From CAYMAT01 sp964388495 (GTDB lineage: Bacteria; Patescibacteriota; Gracilibacteria; Peribacterales; Peribacteraceae), in NCBI GenBank assembly GCA_964388495.1, contig CAYMAT010000001.1:1-64000 (forward strand): a DNA stretch of 64,000 nucleotides, written 5' to 3'. Numbering within the stretch: the stretch's first letter is position 1; each line of letters opens with the position of its first letter. The position numbers and the translations under genes are program-made. Positions 31,657 to 39,405 of this stretch are shown here, one piece after another. The notes below the pieces were generated by a model. That model saw nothing but the letters and a program-made list of their open reading frames with translations. It did no database searches and was not told the origin of the DNA.

Positions 31657-32736
31657 ATGAGCCGCTTGCACGCACCGTCAGACTCTCATTCGTCCATGGG
31701 AGACAGTGAGGATATTCGCGCGCAAGAAGCGGGGAAATCTTCCGGAATCTGGAAAAGCCTCAAGAGAAAAACGCACGTGGTTGTCGCGGCCATTGCCATG
31801 ACATTCGCGGGCGCGGGCGAGGTGCAAGCCCAGCAGGCGAAAAAGGAGAAGGAGAGGATTGAAAGAATCGTCACGAAAATTTCCATGGGCACCGTGGCGA
31901 AAGAGGATGAGGTTAGGGATTTGTACTACAACAGTTCGCCGGAGATTTTTGAGGCGAGCCTGCATCTGTATTTGGCCAGGGGGAATCCCCAGGCTGCGGG
32001 CGAACTGATGGCTGTGCTGCTGAGGGATCAGGAGGTTGCGCTTGCTTTGCGTTTGTCCTGCGAAAAGCACCTGGTACAAGCCGCGAAAAAACATCCGGGG
32101 GTGGTGCGGTACCTGGTGAGCGAGGCGTTGCCCCATGGATATGAAAAAGGTCTCATTGCCGCCAGGATACTGGGTGACGCCGGTCTGCCCGCGCTTCCCC
32201 AGGTCCATGAGGCGCTGGAGGGGCGAACGGAACCGCCTTCCAAGGAGAAATTCACGGATGCCCAGGTGGGTTACCTGTCCACGGGTGCGGGCGAAGCCCT
32301 GCGGCGCATGTTCCGTCTGAGCGACGAAAAGCTGGATGCCGAATTAGTGGGCTTGCTTGCAGGCACCCTCCGCAAAAATCCCGCGCGGGACAAAAGCGTT
32401 CCTGCCGCTCTCCGCGAGCGCTCGGCCGAGCTCCTTTTCTACAGGCCTGCGGGTTTTGCGGCGATTGTGCAAGCTGCCAAAGATGATCCGGAAATAGCGG
32501 TATCCGCGGTAAAGGCCGTTTCCCGGGAACTTCTTGCAGCGCCGCCGGGGGAGTTCCTTCCGCTCAATAACCCGGCCCGGATCGCCGGCCAGTGGAAGAG
32601 GCTCCTTGCGGATCTGCGCTCCGCCAATCCCGCGGTCCAGGAGCAAGTCACTCCGTTGTTGGAACGCCTGGAAAACGAAGAGCAGGCAGCCATAAATCGC
32701 CTGAAGGCCCTGGGGAAAGACCTTCCCAACAAATAA
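31657..32736 (+). CDS. membrane-anchored or exported helical-repeat protein
   Basis: 359 residues. A basic N-terminus and a hydrophobic stretch (VVVAAIAMTFAGAGEVQA) look like a signal peptide or anchor. The rest is rich in Leu/Ala/Glu helices (LHLYLARGNPQAAGELMAVLL, LIAARILGDAGLPALPQVHEAL), suggesting a HEAT-like solenoid, though I cannot name a family. The start is the ATG before SRLHAPSD; a more upstream frame is out of character. The stop abuts the stop of the convergent methyltransferase gene. Confidence 0.7.
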   Translation: MSRLHAPSDSHSSMGDSEDIRAQEAGKSSGIWKSLKRKTHVVVAAIAMTFAGAGEVQAQQAKKEKERIERIVTKISMGTVAKEDEVRDLYYNSSPEIFEASLHLYLARGNPQAAGELMAVLLRDQEVALALRLSCEKHLVQAAKKHPGVVRYLVSEALPHGYEKGLIAARILGDAGLPALPQVHEALEGRTEPPSKEKFTDAQVGYLSTGAGEALRRMFRLSDEKLDAELVGLLAGTLRKNPARDKSVPAALRERSAELLFYRPAGFAAIVQAAKDDPEIAVSAVKAVSRELLAAPPGEFLPLNNPARIAGQWKRLLADLRSANPAVQEQVTPLLERLENEEQAAINRLKALGKDLPNK

Positions 32737-33570
32737 TCAGTCTCGCCACGGCGCCGCGTCGCGGATGTCTTTAGGCATGGTGCGAACATCCATGGCGCCT
32801 TCTTCTCGCCGCAGGACCGCAAGAACGCTCACTCCCGTTTTATATGGCGTGCCTTTTCCGTCCATGGCGGCAACAATGCGTCGTCGTTCGCCCGCAAAAA
32901 CGGATGTCAGCAAACGGTTTACGGGTGCACTTGGCAACGAAATATCTGTATCCCCTTCGCCAATCGCTTTTCCTTTAAGCCGGGTAAGTCCGCGGATGAA
33001 TTTGGCCAGCGGATACAGCCGGCTATTGCAGCACGTGAGTAATCTTTCCGTCACTGGCAGCCCTGTCCATAGCATGCGGAAGCGTTCCGGCGTGTAACGG
33101 CGGTAATGCTCAAACGCCTTGTCATGCGGTCCCCATAAAGAAGGATCATTGGGCGCGGCCATCACCAGGTGCGCTCCCGGTTTTATGAGTGACAGCAGCC
33201 CAGATACAAACGCAAAATCGTCCTTCACGTGTTCCAGTACGTCTAAGAGCAGCACCATGTCCGCGGTAGAAATCTCTTCCGGCAACGTGAATACGTCTGC
33301 CGCCACAAAACGGATTCCGGGGAAGCGTGACTTTGCAAAAGCAATGGCTTCCATAGAAGGATCAATCCCCACGCAGGAATATATCTGGGAAAAAGCATGC
33401 GTATTCCCGCCTGTTCCGCATCCTACGTCCACAACGCGCACATCGCGGGAGGGCGCGGCTATGGCTTTTAGCAGCGCCGTAAGAATCTTTCTTCGGCCTC
33501 TAAACCACCAGTGCGATTCCTCCAGCCGGGCATGTGCCTTGAATTGCTCGGATTGCATCATGGACATCAT
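32737..33570 (-). CDS. class I SAM-dependent methyltransferase
   Basis: 277 residues. VRVVDVGCGTGGNTHAFSQ is motif I, CVGIDPSMEAIAFAK the acidic loop and IRFVAADVFTLPEE motif II; MVLLLDVLEHVKDDFAFV and HLVMAAPNDP follow. LEESHWWFRGRRKIL is a segment typical of methyltransferases in surface-polysaccharide clusters. With the neighbouring glycosyltransferases this suggests sugar or lipid-linked glycan modification. AAGGAAGG lies just before two adjacent ATGs, either of which may be used. Confidence 0.85.
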   Translation of the reverse strand: MMSMMQSEQFKAHARLEESHWWFRGRRKILTALLKAIAAPSRDVRVVDVGCGTGGNTHAFSQIYSCVGIDPSMEAIAFAKSRFPGIRFVAADVFTLPEEISTADMVLLLDVLEHVKDDFAFVSGLLSLIKPGAHLVMAAPNDPSLWGPHDKAFEHYRRYTPERFRMLWTGLPVTERLLTCCNSRLYPLAKFIRGLTRLKGKAIGEGDTDISLPSAPVNRLLTSVFAGERRRIVAAMDGKGTPYKTGVSVLAVLRREEGAMDVRTMPKDIRDAAPWRD

Positions 33571-33605
33571 ACCTTCCTTTATCACACTAGCTGTATGCTG
33601 TCCGT

Positions 33606-34997
33606 ATGCGTCTGCTCAAGGCCTGGTGGCCGGAATTCCTCATCGGCGCTGCGTGCGTGTTCTTTGCGTTCCGGGAGCTGGGTACGTTTCCGGAGCCCTG
33701 GGCCGATGACAGTTTGTTCATGATCGTTGCCCGCAACTTGGCGGAGGGGCGAGGTTACCAATTCCCGATTTTCGATCATCCCTGGTACTACTCCTTTTTC
33801 CTCGCCATCGGCCCCACGGTTGTGGTGCCTGCGGCCATCGGCATCAAAATGTTTGGATTTTCCGTTGCCGCCGCACGCCTGGGAACGCTCCCGTATATAT
33901 TCCTGGCGACATTCCTCCTCTATCGCTACGCGGAAAGCCTGGGAGGGAAGTGGAATGCGCGTTTTGCCGCGCTGCTCCTGGTCACCTTTTCCGCGTTCAT
34001 CAATACCGGAAAGCCCGTGATGGGCGAGGTGCCCGGATTCTGCTTCATGCTGCTGGGGTTCCTTGCGTGTCGCGGAACCCTCACTGCAAAAAAGAGCGTG
34101 CTTTCCGGCATGGCGTTTGGACTGGCCGTGGTCACCAAAATCACCGCGGGGGTGGTGTACCCGGCAATCGGGTTGGCATGGCTTGCCGCGCTGGTCCGTA
34201 AAGACATGCGCGACCTGCGCCTGCTTACGCTTTTGGGGGCTGTTTCCTTCATCACGCTCCTGCCGTTTCTCCACGTGCTCGGCTACAGCGATCCGGTGTT
34301 TGTGCAGGAGCTGAAGCAGTACGGGTTTGCCGGTGGGGGCTCGCAATTCCTGCAAGTTTTGCGTACCCAGCCGGAGCTCCTTACGCGCTTCCAGTACCTG
34401 GCATACGGCATTTTCCTAGTCAGTGGCTGCCTGGGCATGTACGCGTTGCGTGAAAAACTGGCACGTCGTGAAATGGTCATGGCGCTCTCGCTCGTTTTCT
34501 TGGTCACACTCTATTTCTTGGATGAGCGAGGATGGTACCGGCACCTGCTCCTCTCGCATTTCTTGTTGCTCGCGTTTGTCCCCGCAGGTTTTCGCATGAT
34601 TTTTACCAAACGCATTGCAACGTTCATGTTGGCGGGAATCGTGGTGGCACAGACGTGGTGGCAATGGGATCACCGCGGGTCACGCCGCACAACGGAGGCT
34701 GCGGACAGTGCCGCCATACTCGCGCAGTCGTATACGGAAACGGAGCTGCTTTTTGTGCGTCCGGAGGTGTATGTGCAGCTTCCGTACAATCCGCACTGGC
34801 AATATTTGAGCGACGAATTCCAGGCCCGCACGTATTCTGCGTTTGCAGATCTTCCCATTCTTCAGGAACAGCACTGCATGGCGATAGTGCAGAAAATAGG
34901 ACTGGAGCAGCAGGCCCAGTACGGCAGCCGCCTCACGCCCCTCTCCGGCCGTTACTTCATCGTGGCGCCGCCCGCGGAGTGCGCCAAGAGCTCGTAA
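33606..34997 (+). CDS. GT39/ArnT-like membrane glycosyltransferase
   Basis: 463 residues with about ten membrane helices. FPEPWADDSLFMIVARNLAEGRGY is the first extracytoplasmic loop with the acidic Asp-Asp pair expected of PMT/ArnT-type (GT-C) enzymes, which transfer sugars from polyprenyl-phosphate donors. The donor and acceptor are unknown. A TATGCT box ends 6 bases before the ATG. Its 3' end overlaps the convergent GT4 gene by 46 bases. Confidence 0.82.
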   Translation: MRLLKAWWPEFLIGAACVFFAFRELGTFPEPWADDSLFMIVARNLAEGRGYQFPIFDHPWYYSFFLAIGPTVVVPAAIGIKMFGFSVAAARLGTLPYIFLATFLLYRYAESLGGKWNARFAALLLVTFSAFINTGKPVMGEVPGFCFMLLGFLACRGTLTAKKSVLSGMAFGLAVVTKITAGVVYPAIGLAWLAALVRKDMRDLRLLTLLGAVSFITLLPFLHVLGYSDPVFVQELKQYGFAGGGSQFLQVLRTQPELLTRFQYLAYGIFLVSGCLGMYALREKLARREMVMALSLVFLVTLYFLDERGWYRHLLLSHFLLLAFVPAGFRMIFTKRIATFMLAGIVVAQTWWQWDHRGSRRTTEAADSAAILAQSYTETELLFVRPEVYVQLPYNPHWQYLSDEFQARTYSAFADLPILQEQHCMAIVQKIGLEQQAQYGSRLTPLSGRYFIVAPPAECAKSS

Positions 34998-36061
34998 GCG
35001 TCCACCATCCTCCCCACGTCAAACAGGCGGTTAGCCGTCCGTCTGCCCTGCACGGAGAGCGCCTTCCAAATCTGTGGTTCCCACACAGACTTTATGGCTT
35101 CTGCAAGGGCTTCTTTGGAATTGCCTTTCACGATAAGCGCATCCTCCCCGGCGCGTAAATAGCCCGCTATGCCGCAGCATTCCGTCACAATCACGGGGAT
35201 GCCCAGCCGCATCGCCTCCGCGGCCACCAGTCCAAACGGATCATTGCTGCGGGAGGGCAGGACCAGCACGTCTATCTGCGAATAAAAATTGGCGATGTGG
35301 GCAAAGTCGCGCATGAGTGTCATGCGGTCCGGTTCCATCAATGCGCGGAGCGACGCCTCCTCCGGCCCCTGTCCCACAATATCCAGCGTGATGGCGGGGA
35401 TCATCTTCACGGCCTCAATCAGCACATCCACTCCTTTCTCTGTATGCAGACGCGCAACGCATCCCACATGGAGCGGTGTGCCATCCTCCGGGCGGGGAGA
35501 GAAGTTTCCAAAGCGTGAAACGTCCACGCCGTTGGGGATGGCCGTCACGTCCTGCGGGCGCCACTTCATGCGCAGATAGAAAGTTCGGCTCAACTCAGAC
35601 ACGCAGACAGTCGTCGCCAGTCTGCTTAATCTCCGCAAAACCGGGAGCCAGGGATTCCACGCCAGCCACCGTCCCACGCTGTCATGCTCAATCCAAATAA
35701 CGCGGAGTCCTTGCGTATGCGCCCAGCGCGTGAGGAGTAATTTTTCTGATAAACTCACCATGAAAATAGCAGTCAGCTGTGAGCTATCAGCTGTGAGTTC
35801 CTGAATGGCGCGAATGATTTTTCTCTTCATTGAAAATTGTCTCCAGAGAAAGCTGACGGCAAGCCATTTAGTCACAGGCGGGGGGCCGATCTCCAAAGAT
35901 GTTACTGATTGCTGGTCGCTCATCGCTAACAGCTCCTTGCAGTTTCCTAGGAATCGCACGTCATGCCCCCGTTCCTTCAGTCCTTTCATTAAAGTAAGGA
36001 TCTGCACTTCTGCCCCTCCGTAGCGGGATTCCAGCGGGAATCTGGTAAACAAGATTTTCAT
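34952..36061 (-). CDS. glycosyltransferase family 4
   Basis: 369 residues, GT-B fold. MKILFTRFPLESRYGGAEVQI is the N-terminal lobe; AIPNGVDVSRFG, HVGCVARLHTEKGVDVLIEA and DVLVLPSRSNDPFGLVAAEAMRLGIPVIVTE are the donor-binding signatures with the Glu-x7-Glu pair (FGLVAAE). The sugar is unknown. Two N-terminal loops (SDQQSVTS and LTADSSQLTA) are encoded by inverted period-7 arrays and look like in-frame insertions. Confidence 0.9.
   Translation of the reverse strand: MKILFTRFPLESRYGGAEVQILTLMKGLKERGHDVRFLGNCKELLAMSDQQSVTSLEIGPPPVTKWLAVSFLWRQFSMKRKIIRAIQELTADSSQLTAIFMVSLSEKLLLTRWAHTQGLRVIWIEHDSVGRWLAWNPWLPVLRRLSRLATTVCVSELSRTFYLRMKWRPQDVTAIPNGVDVSRFGNFSPRPEDGTPLHVGCVARLHTEKGVDVLIEAVKMIPAITLDIVGQGPEEASLRALMEPDRMTLMRDFAHIANFYSQIDVLVLPSRSNDPFGLVAAEAMRLGIPVIVTECCGIAGYLRAGEDALIVKGNSKEALAEAIKSVWEPQIWKALSVQGRRTANRLFDVGRMVDAYELLAHSAGGATMK
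35769..35936. repeat. inverted period-7 arrays inside the GT4 gene
   Basis: Left array heptamers GCAGTCA, GCTGTGA, GCTATCA, GCTGTGA (35769-35796). Right array TTACTGA, TTGCTGG, TCGCTCA, TCGCTAA, CAGCTCC (35902-35936). They are in opposite sense, about 105 bases apart, and both keep the reading frame. The intervening bases encode ordinary GT4 sequence (PPPVTKWLAVSFLW). Confidence 0.55.
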
Positions 36062-36073
36062 ATGGCGAGCTTG

Positions 36074-36101
36074 CCCTAAGCGAGCGTAGCGGGTCGAAGG
36101 G
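36074..36101. repeat. interspersed CCCTnAGC...GTCGAAGGG motif
   Basis: CCCTAAGCGAGCGTAGCGGG followed by TCGAAGGG, a palindromic-ended motif common between genes of environmental bacteria. Related forms occur near the tRNA-Arg at 15 kb. It lies between the GT4 start and the response-regulator stop. Confidence 0.6.
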
Positions 36102-36133
36102 TGAAGAGGATTCGCATAAGGGACGATTCTACC

Positions 36134-36556
36134 TTAGTCCTCCTTCACATGGGGTTCCAGGCTCCGTAAAGCGGCGAGAATGTGGTCGTAGGGGTGTTTC
36201 TGTCCCTGGCGCCGCTGGGAGATGGCATGGTCAGCCCCCGCCTCCAGCGCCTCACGCTCATAGTCCGCAAACAGATCGCCGCCGGCACTGGTGAAAAGAA
36301 TGACGCGCGCAGGTCCCGTATTCCGTTCCTTCTCCATCTTCCGCCATTCGCGGATGATGTGTGGTCCGTTGTGCGATGGAATGTTGTAGTCGATGAGCCC
36401 CGCACCAAACTCCCGGGTCGAGAGTTTTTCCAAAGCGTCCTCCGTGGTCATGGCGGTCACCACCTCCACGTCAAACAGCTCGGGGACATTGGCGATCATG
36501 TCGCGCAAAAAATCGATCTTATCCTGGGAATCGTCCGCAATCAGCAGGGGCTTCAT
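36134..36556 (-). CDS. stand-alone response regulator receiver domain
   Basis: 140 residues, receiver domain only. LLIADDSQDKIDFL carries the acidic pair, GLIDYNIPSHNGPHII the phosphoacceptor Asp, ARVILFTSAGGDLFADY the Thr/Ser switch, and ALEAGADHAISQRR the position of the usual Lys, apparently changed (Ser-Gln-Arg). No output domain and no kinase are adjacent. The ATG overlaps the serS stop region, so it is probably co-transcribed with serS. Confidence 0.82.
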   Translation of the reverse strand: MKPLLIADDSQDKIDFLRDMIANVPELFDVEVVTAMTTEDALEKLSTREFGAGLIDYNIPSHNGPHIIREWRKMEKERNTGPARVILFTSAGGDLFADYEREALEAGADHAISQRRQGQKHPYDHILAALRSLEPHVKED

Positions 36557-36557
36557 C

Positions 36558-37859
36558 TCACTTTTTGGGGACAATCTTCTCCTGACCGCCCATGTAGGGA
36601 CGCAGCACCTCGGGGATCGTCACACTGCCGTCCTTGTTCTGGTAGATCTCAAGAATCGGGATCAAGATGCGCGGGCTGGCAATGCACGTGTTGTTGAGCG
36701 TGTGCACGAATTTCTTCTTGCCGTCTTTGTCGGCGTACTTGATGTTGAGACGGCGGGACTGGAATTCGTGGAAGGTGCTGCAGCTGTGCGTCTCTCCGTA
36801 TCCTTTGCGGCTGGGCATCCAGGTCTCAATATCATTCTTGTAGATCTGCCCGCGGCCCATGTCGCCCGTGCAGACGTCTACAACTCTATACGGCAACTTC
36901 AGTGCCTGTAGAACCGCCTCTGCGTTTCCCAAGATCTCGGCATGCATTTTTGCGCTAGCCTCAGGGCTGTTCTCGCATAGGATCACCTGCTCCACTTTCT
37001 GGAATTGGTGAATGCGGTAGAGGCCTTTGGTGTCTTTTCCGTATGTTCCCGCCTCGCGGCGGAAGCAGGGGGAAATGCCGCAGTAGCGCTTGGGGAGTTC
37101 CTCGTGCTTGAGCGTCTCGTCCTGATGGTAACTGGTCACAGACACTTCTGACGTCCCAATCAGCCATGCGTCGTCGCTTTCGATCGGCGTATCTCCTTTT
37201 TTAACGCCCACGGCGTACGCCTGCTCCTCACCGCCCGGGAAGTAACTGGTTCCCATCATGGCGGGGTAATGCACCATGAGCGGCGGCGTGAAGATGGTGT
37301 AGCCGCGCTTGTGCAGGAGATCCAGCGTGAACTGCAGAACGGCGTACTCCAAACGTGCGCCATCACCCTTCAAAAAGTACGTGCGCGCGCCGGCGATTTT
37401 CACGGCGCGGGGGATATCCACAATGTCCAGCTTCTCCCCCAGGGTCACATGGTCCAGGGGTTCAAAGTCGAAGGTCGGGAGTTTGCCTTCCTTTCTGATT
37501 TCCACGTTCTCGGTGTCATCCTTTCCTACAGGGACGTTTGGCAAAGGAATGCCGGGGAGCAGGAGCTGCAGGCCCATCCACTTCTTCTCTACCTCCGCCA
37601 GATCAGCCTCCTTCTTTTTCATGTCCTCACCCATCGCCTTCATGTCGGCCAGGAGCTTGTCCTTTTCGGCGCCCTTCATTTTGGGGATCTCCTTGCTGGC
37701 GGCGTTCTTCTTGGCGCGCATGTCCTCCACATCCTTTAAGAGGGCGCGGCGCTCGGCGTCCAGCTTGAGAAATGCGTCGATATCCACGTTCACCCGCTTT
37801 TTTTTGCAGGCATCCTTATAGACATCGGGCCGGGAGCGGAGGTCATCCAGGTCAATCAT
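36558..37859 (-). CDS. serS: seryl-tRNA synthetase
   Basis: Class II synthetase charging tRNA-Ser. 433 residues. The N-terminal long coiled coil (residues about 30-100: LDAERRALLKDVEDMRAKKNAASKE and beyond) binds the tRNA long arm. Motif 2 is SPCFRREAGTYGKDTKGLYRIHQFQKVE and motif 3 ends NTCIASPRILIPILEIYQN. A TACACT box ends exactly 7 bases before the ATG, suggesting a leaderless mRNA. Confidence 0.96.
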   Translation of the reverse strand: MIDLDDLRSRPDVYKDACKKKRVNVDIDAFLKLDAERRALLKDVEDMRAKKNAASKEIPKMKGAEKDKLLADMKAMGEDMKKKEADLAEVEKKWMGLQLLLPGIPLPNVPVGKDDTENVEIRKEGKLPTFDFEPLDHVTLGEKLDIVDIPRAVKIAGARTYFLKGDGARLEYAVLQFTLDLLHKRGYTIFTPPLMVHYPAMMGTSYFPGGEEQAYAVGVKKGDTPIESDDAWLIGTSEVSVTSYHQDETLKHEELPKRYCGISPCFRREAGTYGKDTKGLYRIHQFQKVEQVILCENSPEASAKMHAEILGNAEAVLQALKLPYRVVDVCTGDMGRGQIYKNDIETWMPSRKGYGETHSCSTFHEFQSRRLNIKYADKDGKKKFVHTLNNTCIASPRILIPILEIYQNKDGSVTIPEVLRPYMGGQEKIVPKK

Positions 37860-37888
37860 CGCTTACAGTGTAACGGGACTTCACGGCT

Positions 37889-38431
37889 TCAACTAGTGTG
37901 TCCGTTGCTGCCGTTCAGTGTTGTCTGCACCAGTTTTTTGAGGGTTTTATAGCGGGGGAGAAGGAATTCTCGGGGATTCTCTATGTGTCCTAACTGACGG
38001 CCTTCCCTGCAGAGACGCTTTGTTCTCTGCCAGTATTCAAATACCGTGCAGTGCACCAGTGATTGCAGATGTTCGGGTCCAAGGTTCATCAATAAAGCGG
38101 CGGTTTCTTCCGGCACAAGCGTGAAAGCCTTGGTTTTTTCAACCATGAACGGATACCGGTCCTGCTGGCAAATCTTGTCTGCCGTAAGCACGAAAGCGTA
38201 TTTCGGATTCTTCTCAGCCGGGTCGCCGCCGATGATGTCCAAAGCCGCATCATCCGTTTTAAGATTCTTGATAAATGGTTTCAAATCGTCATGCACGGTT
38301 TTGCCAAACCTGTCTCGCAGTTCATTGATCAATACACTCAGCGCGTCTCCGGAACGGATAACTTCTATGTTTGTAGGCCTGTGCCGGAAATCGAAACCGT
38401 TTTCCATGGGCGCGGCATCATGCCGGAACAT
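37889..38431 (-). CDS. hypothetical protein
   Basis: 180 residues, soluble. Recognisable only as mixed alpha/beta: NIEVIRSGDALSVLINELRDRF, YAFVLTADKICQQDRYPFMV, and a helical C-terminus (VFEYWQRTKRLCREGRQLGH). No family recognised. An ATG eight codons in (MENGFDFRH) is an alternative start. It lies between serS and the small membrane gene on the same strand. Confidence 0.6.
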   Translation of the reverse strand: MFRHDAAPMENGFDFRHRPTNIEVIRSGDALSVLINELRDRFGKTVHDDLKPFIKNLKTDDAALDIIGGDPAEKNPKYAFVLTADKICQQDRYPFMVEKTKAFTLVPEETAALLMNLGPEHLQSLVHCTVFEYWQRTKRLCREGRQLGHIENPREFLLPRYKTLKKLVQTTLNGSNGHTS

Positions 38432-38442
38432 GAAGAAGAGTC

Positions 38443-38482
38443 AAAAAAATTCCCACCCGCGGCACAGGGACCGCGGGTGGGG
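38443..38482 (-). terminator. strong intrinsic terminator
   Basis: On the minus strand CCCACCCGCGG pairs with CCGCGGGTGGG (11 bp, GC-rich, 8-base loop), followed by a run of seven T after two A. It closes the transcript of the 39-residue membrane peptide gene. Confidence 0.9.
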
Positions 38483-38493
38483 ATGAGAGGAAT

Positions 38494-38613
38494 CTATACC
38501 TGGCCTTTCCAGATCGCCTTCAGTTCATGCCAGTGATAAAAGGCCCAAAGGCCAATAATCAGTGGCGAACAAACCATTGCGATCTTCCATTCGGTCCACG
38601 TAATTGGACCCAT
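38494..38613 (-). CDS. 39-residue membrane peptide
   Basis: MGPITWTEWKIAMVCSPLII begins one membrane helix (WKIAMVCSPLIIGLWAFY), and the peptide ends HWHELKAIWKGQV. No family is recognised. AGGAG lies 6 bases before this ATG, one of the few good ribosome-binding sites in the window, and decides against longer upstream starts. With its own candidate promoter, a GC-rich leader hairpin and a strong terminator it looks like a well-expressed single gene. Confidence 0.72.
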   Translation of the reverse strand: MGPITWTEWKIAMVCSPLIIGLWAFYHWHELKAIWKGQV

Positions 38614-38663
38614 AGGATTTCTCCTAACTGCCTTCACCGGGCAGGACGGTTGGGGGATGGATT

Positions 38664-38704
38664 CCCCTCCCGCAGCAATCGTCATAATCGCTGCGGGAGA
38701 GGGG
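38664..38704 (-). promoter_or_regulatory. GC-rich leader hairpin of the membrane peptide gene
   Basis: CCCCTCCCGCAGC and GCTGCGGGAGAGGGG pair almost perfectly around a 13-base loop, between the candidate promoter and the peptide's start codon. There is no T run, so it is probably not a terminator; an mRNA-stabilising or regulatory role is possible. Confidence 0.5.
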
Positions 38705-38730
38705 TCGTCCGTATGAAAGAGCGAATGCTC

Positions 38731-38759
38731 TTGTTACACAATCTCTGCCTGATTTTCAA
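38731..38759 (-). promoter_or_regulatory. candidate promoter of the membrane peptide gene
   Basis: On the minus strand TTGAAA and TAACAA are 17 bases apart, giving a leader of about 110 bases that includes the hairpin. The -10 match is weak. Confidence 0.4.
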
Positions 38760-38768
38760 GGCTGTGTG

Positions 38769-39257
38769 TCAGGAAATACGCTCGATCAGGCTGGCGAGAA
38801 CCTCCTGCATTTTTCCCTGGGTAGCCCTAATGCGCTTAGCCACGGTTTTCTGGCCGCGCATTTTGGCAAAGTGCAGGTCGTTTGCCAGTTCATGCTGTAT
38901 ACGTCCAAAAGTCACATGCGTCACGATCCGTTCCTCCGCTTCCAGCAGATGGTTCTGAATACAAAATTCCGGCAGCGGCATGCAGGCACGGCGTATGTTT
39001 TCCTGGGAATCGACTTCACGGAAAAGAAGAAAGGGGAATACCATTTTTTCCAGCGTCATGGGGTGTTCCAGGTATTGGAACATCACACTTCTGTGGATAT
39101 CGGGATGGTTCAGAAGACGGGTGATCCATGGATGATCATCGGGATCCATCTCGTCCACCATCCACATGTTTTCCTGTACGTATGTGATTACTTTTCTCTG
39201 CGCATTTTGGAATTCCTCGCTCTCTTCAAGTTCCGGGAAATTATTGGGGGTGTTCAT
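38769..39257 (-). CDS. hypothetical helical protein
   Basis: 162 residues (MNTPNNFPELEESEEFQNAQ onward), acidic N-terminus and helical throughout; the end (IRATQGKMQEVLASLIERIS) looks amphipathic. MWMVDEMDPDDHPWITRLLNHPDI has several Trp and Asp. No recognised domain, signal or membrane segment. An earlier in-frame start adds seven residues. Upstream of uvrB, divergent from it. Confidence 0.6.
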   Translation of the reverse strand: MNTPNNFPELEESEEFQNAQRKVITYVQENMWMVDEMDPDDHPWITRLLNHPDIHRSVMFQYLEHPMTLEKMVFPFLLFREVDSQENIRRACMPLPEFCIQNHLLEAEERIVTHVTFGRIQHELANDLHFAKMRGQKTVAKRIRATQGKMQEVLASLIERIS

Positions 39258-39368
39258 AAGGGATGAACGGGGTGGCATATCCTAATGGTCATCGGCATTT
39301 TCTGGCTATACAAAAGTGTCATAGGGGCCGATGCAGGCTTTTTATAGCGGTTTTTTGGCGTCCGGGTC

Positions 39369-39397
39369 TTGGCTACGGTAAAGCCATGCAGTACAAT
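39369..39397 (+). promoter_or_regulatory. uvrB promoter
   Basis: TTGGCT and TACAAT, 17 bases apart. The -10 ends 8 bases before the uvrB ATG, giving a transcript with at most one or two leader bases. No LexA-type box is evident. Confidence 0.7.
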
Positions 39398-39405
39398 CTG
39401 CTGTC

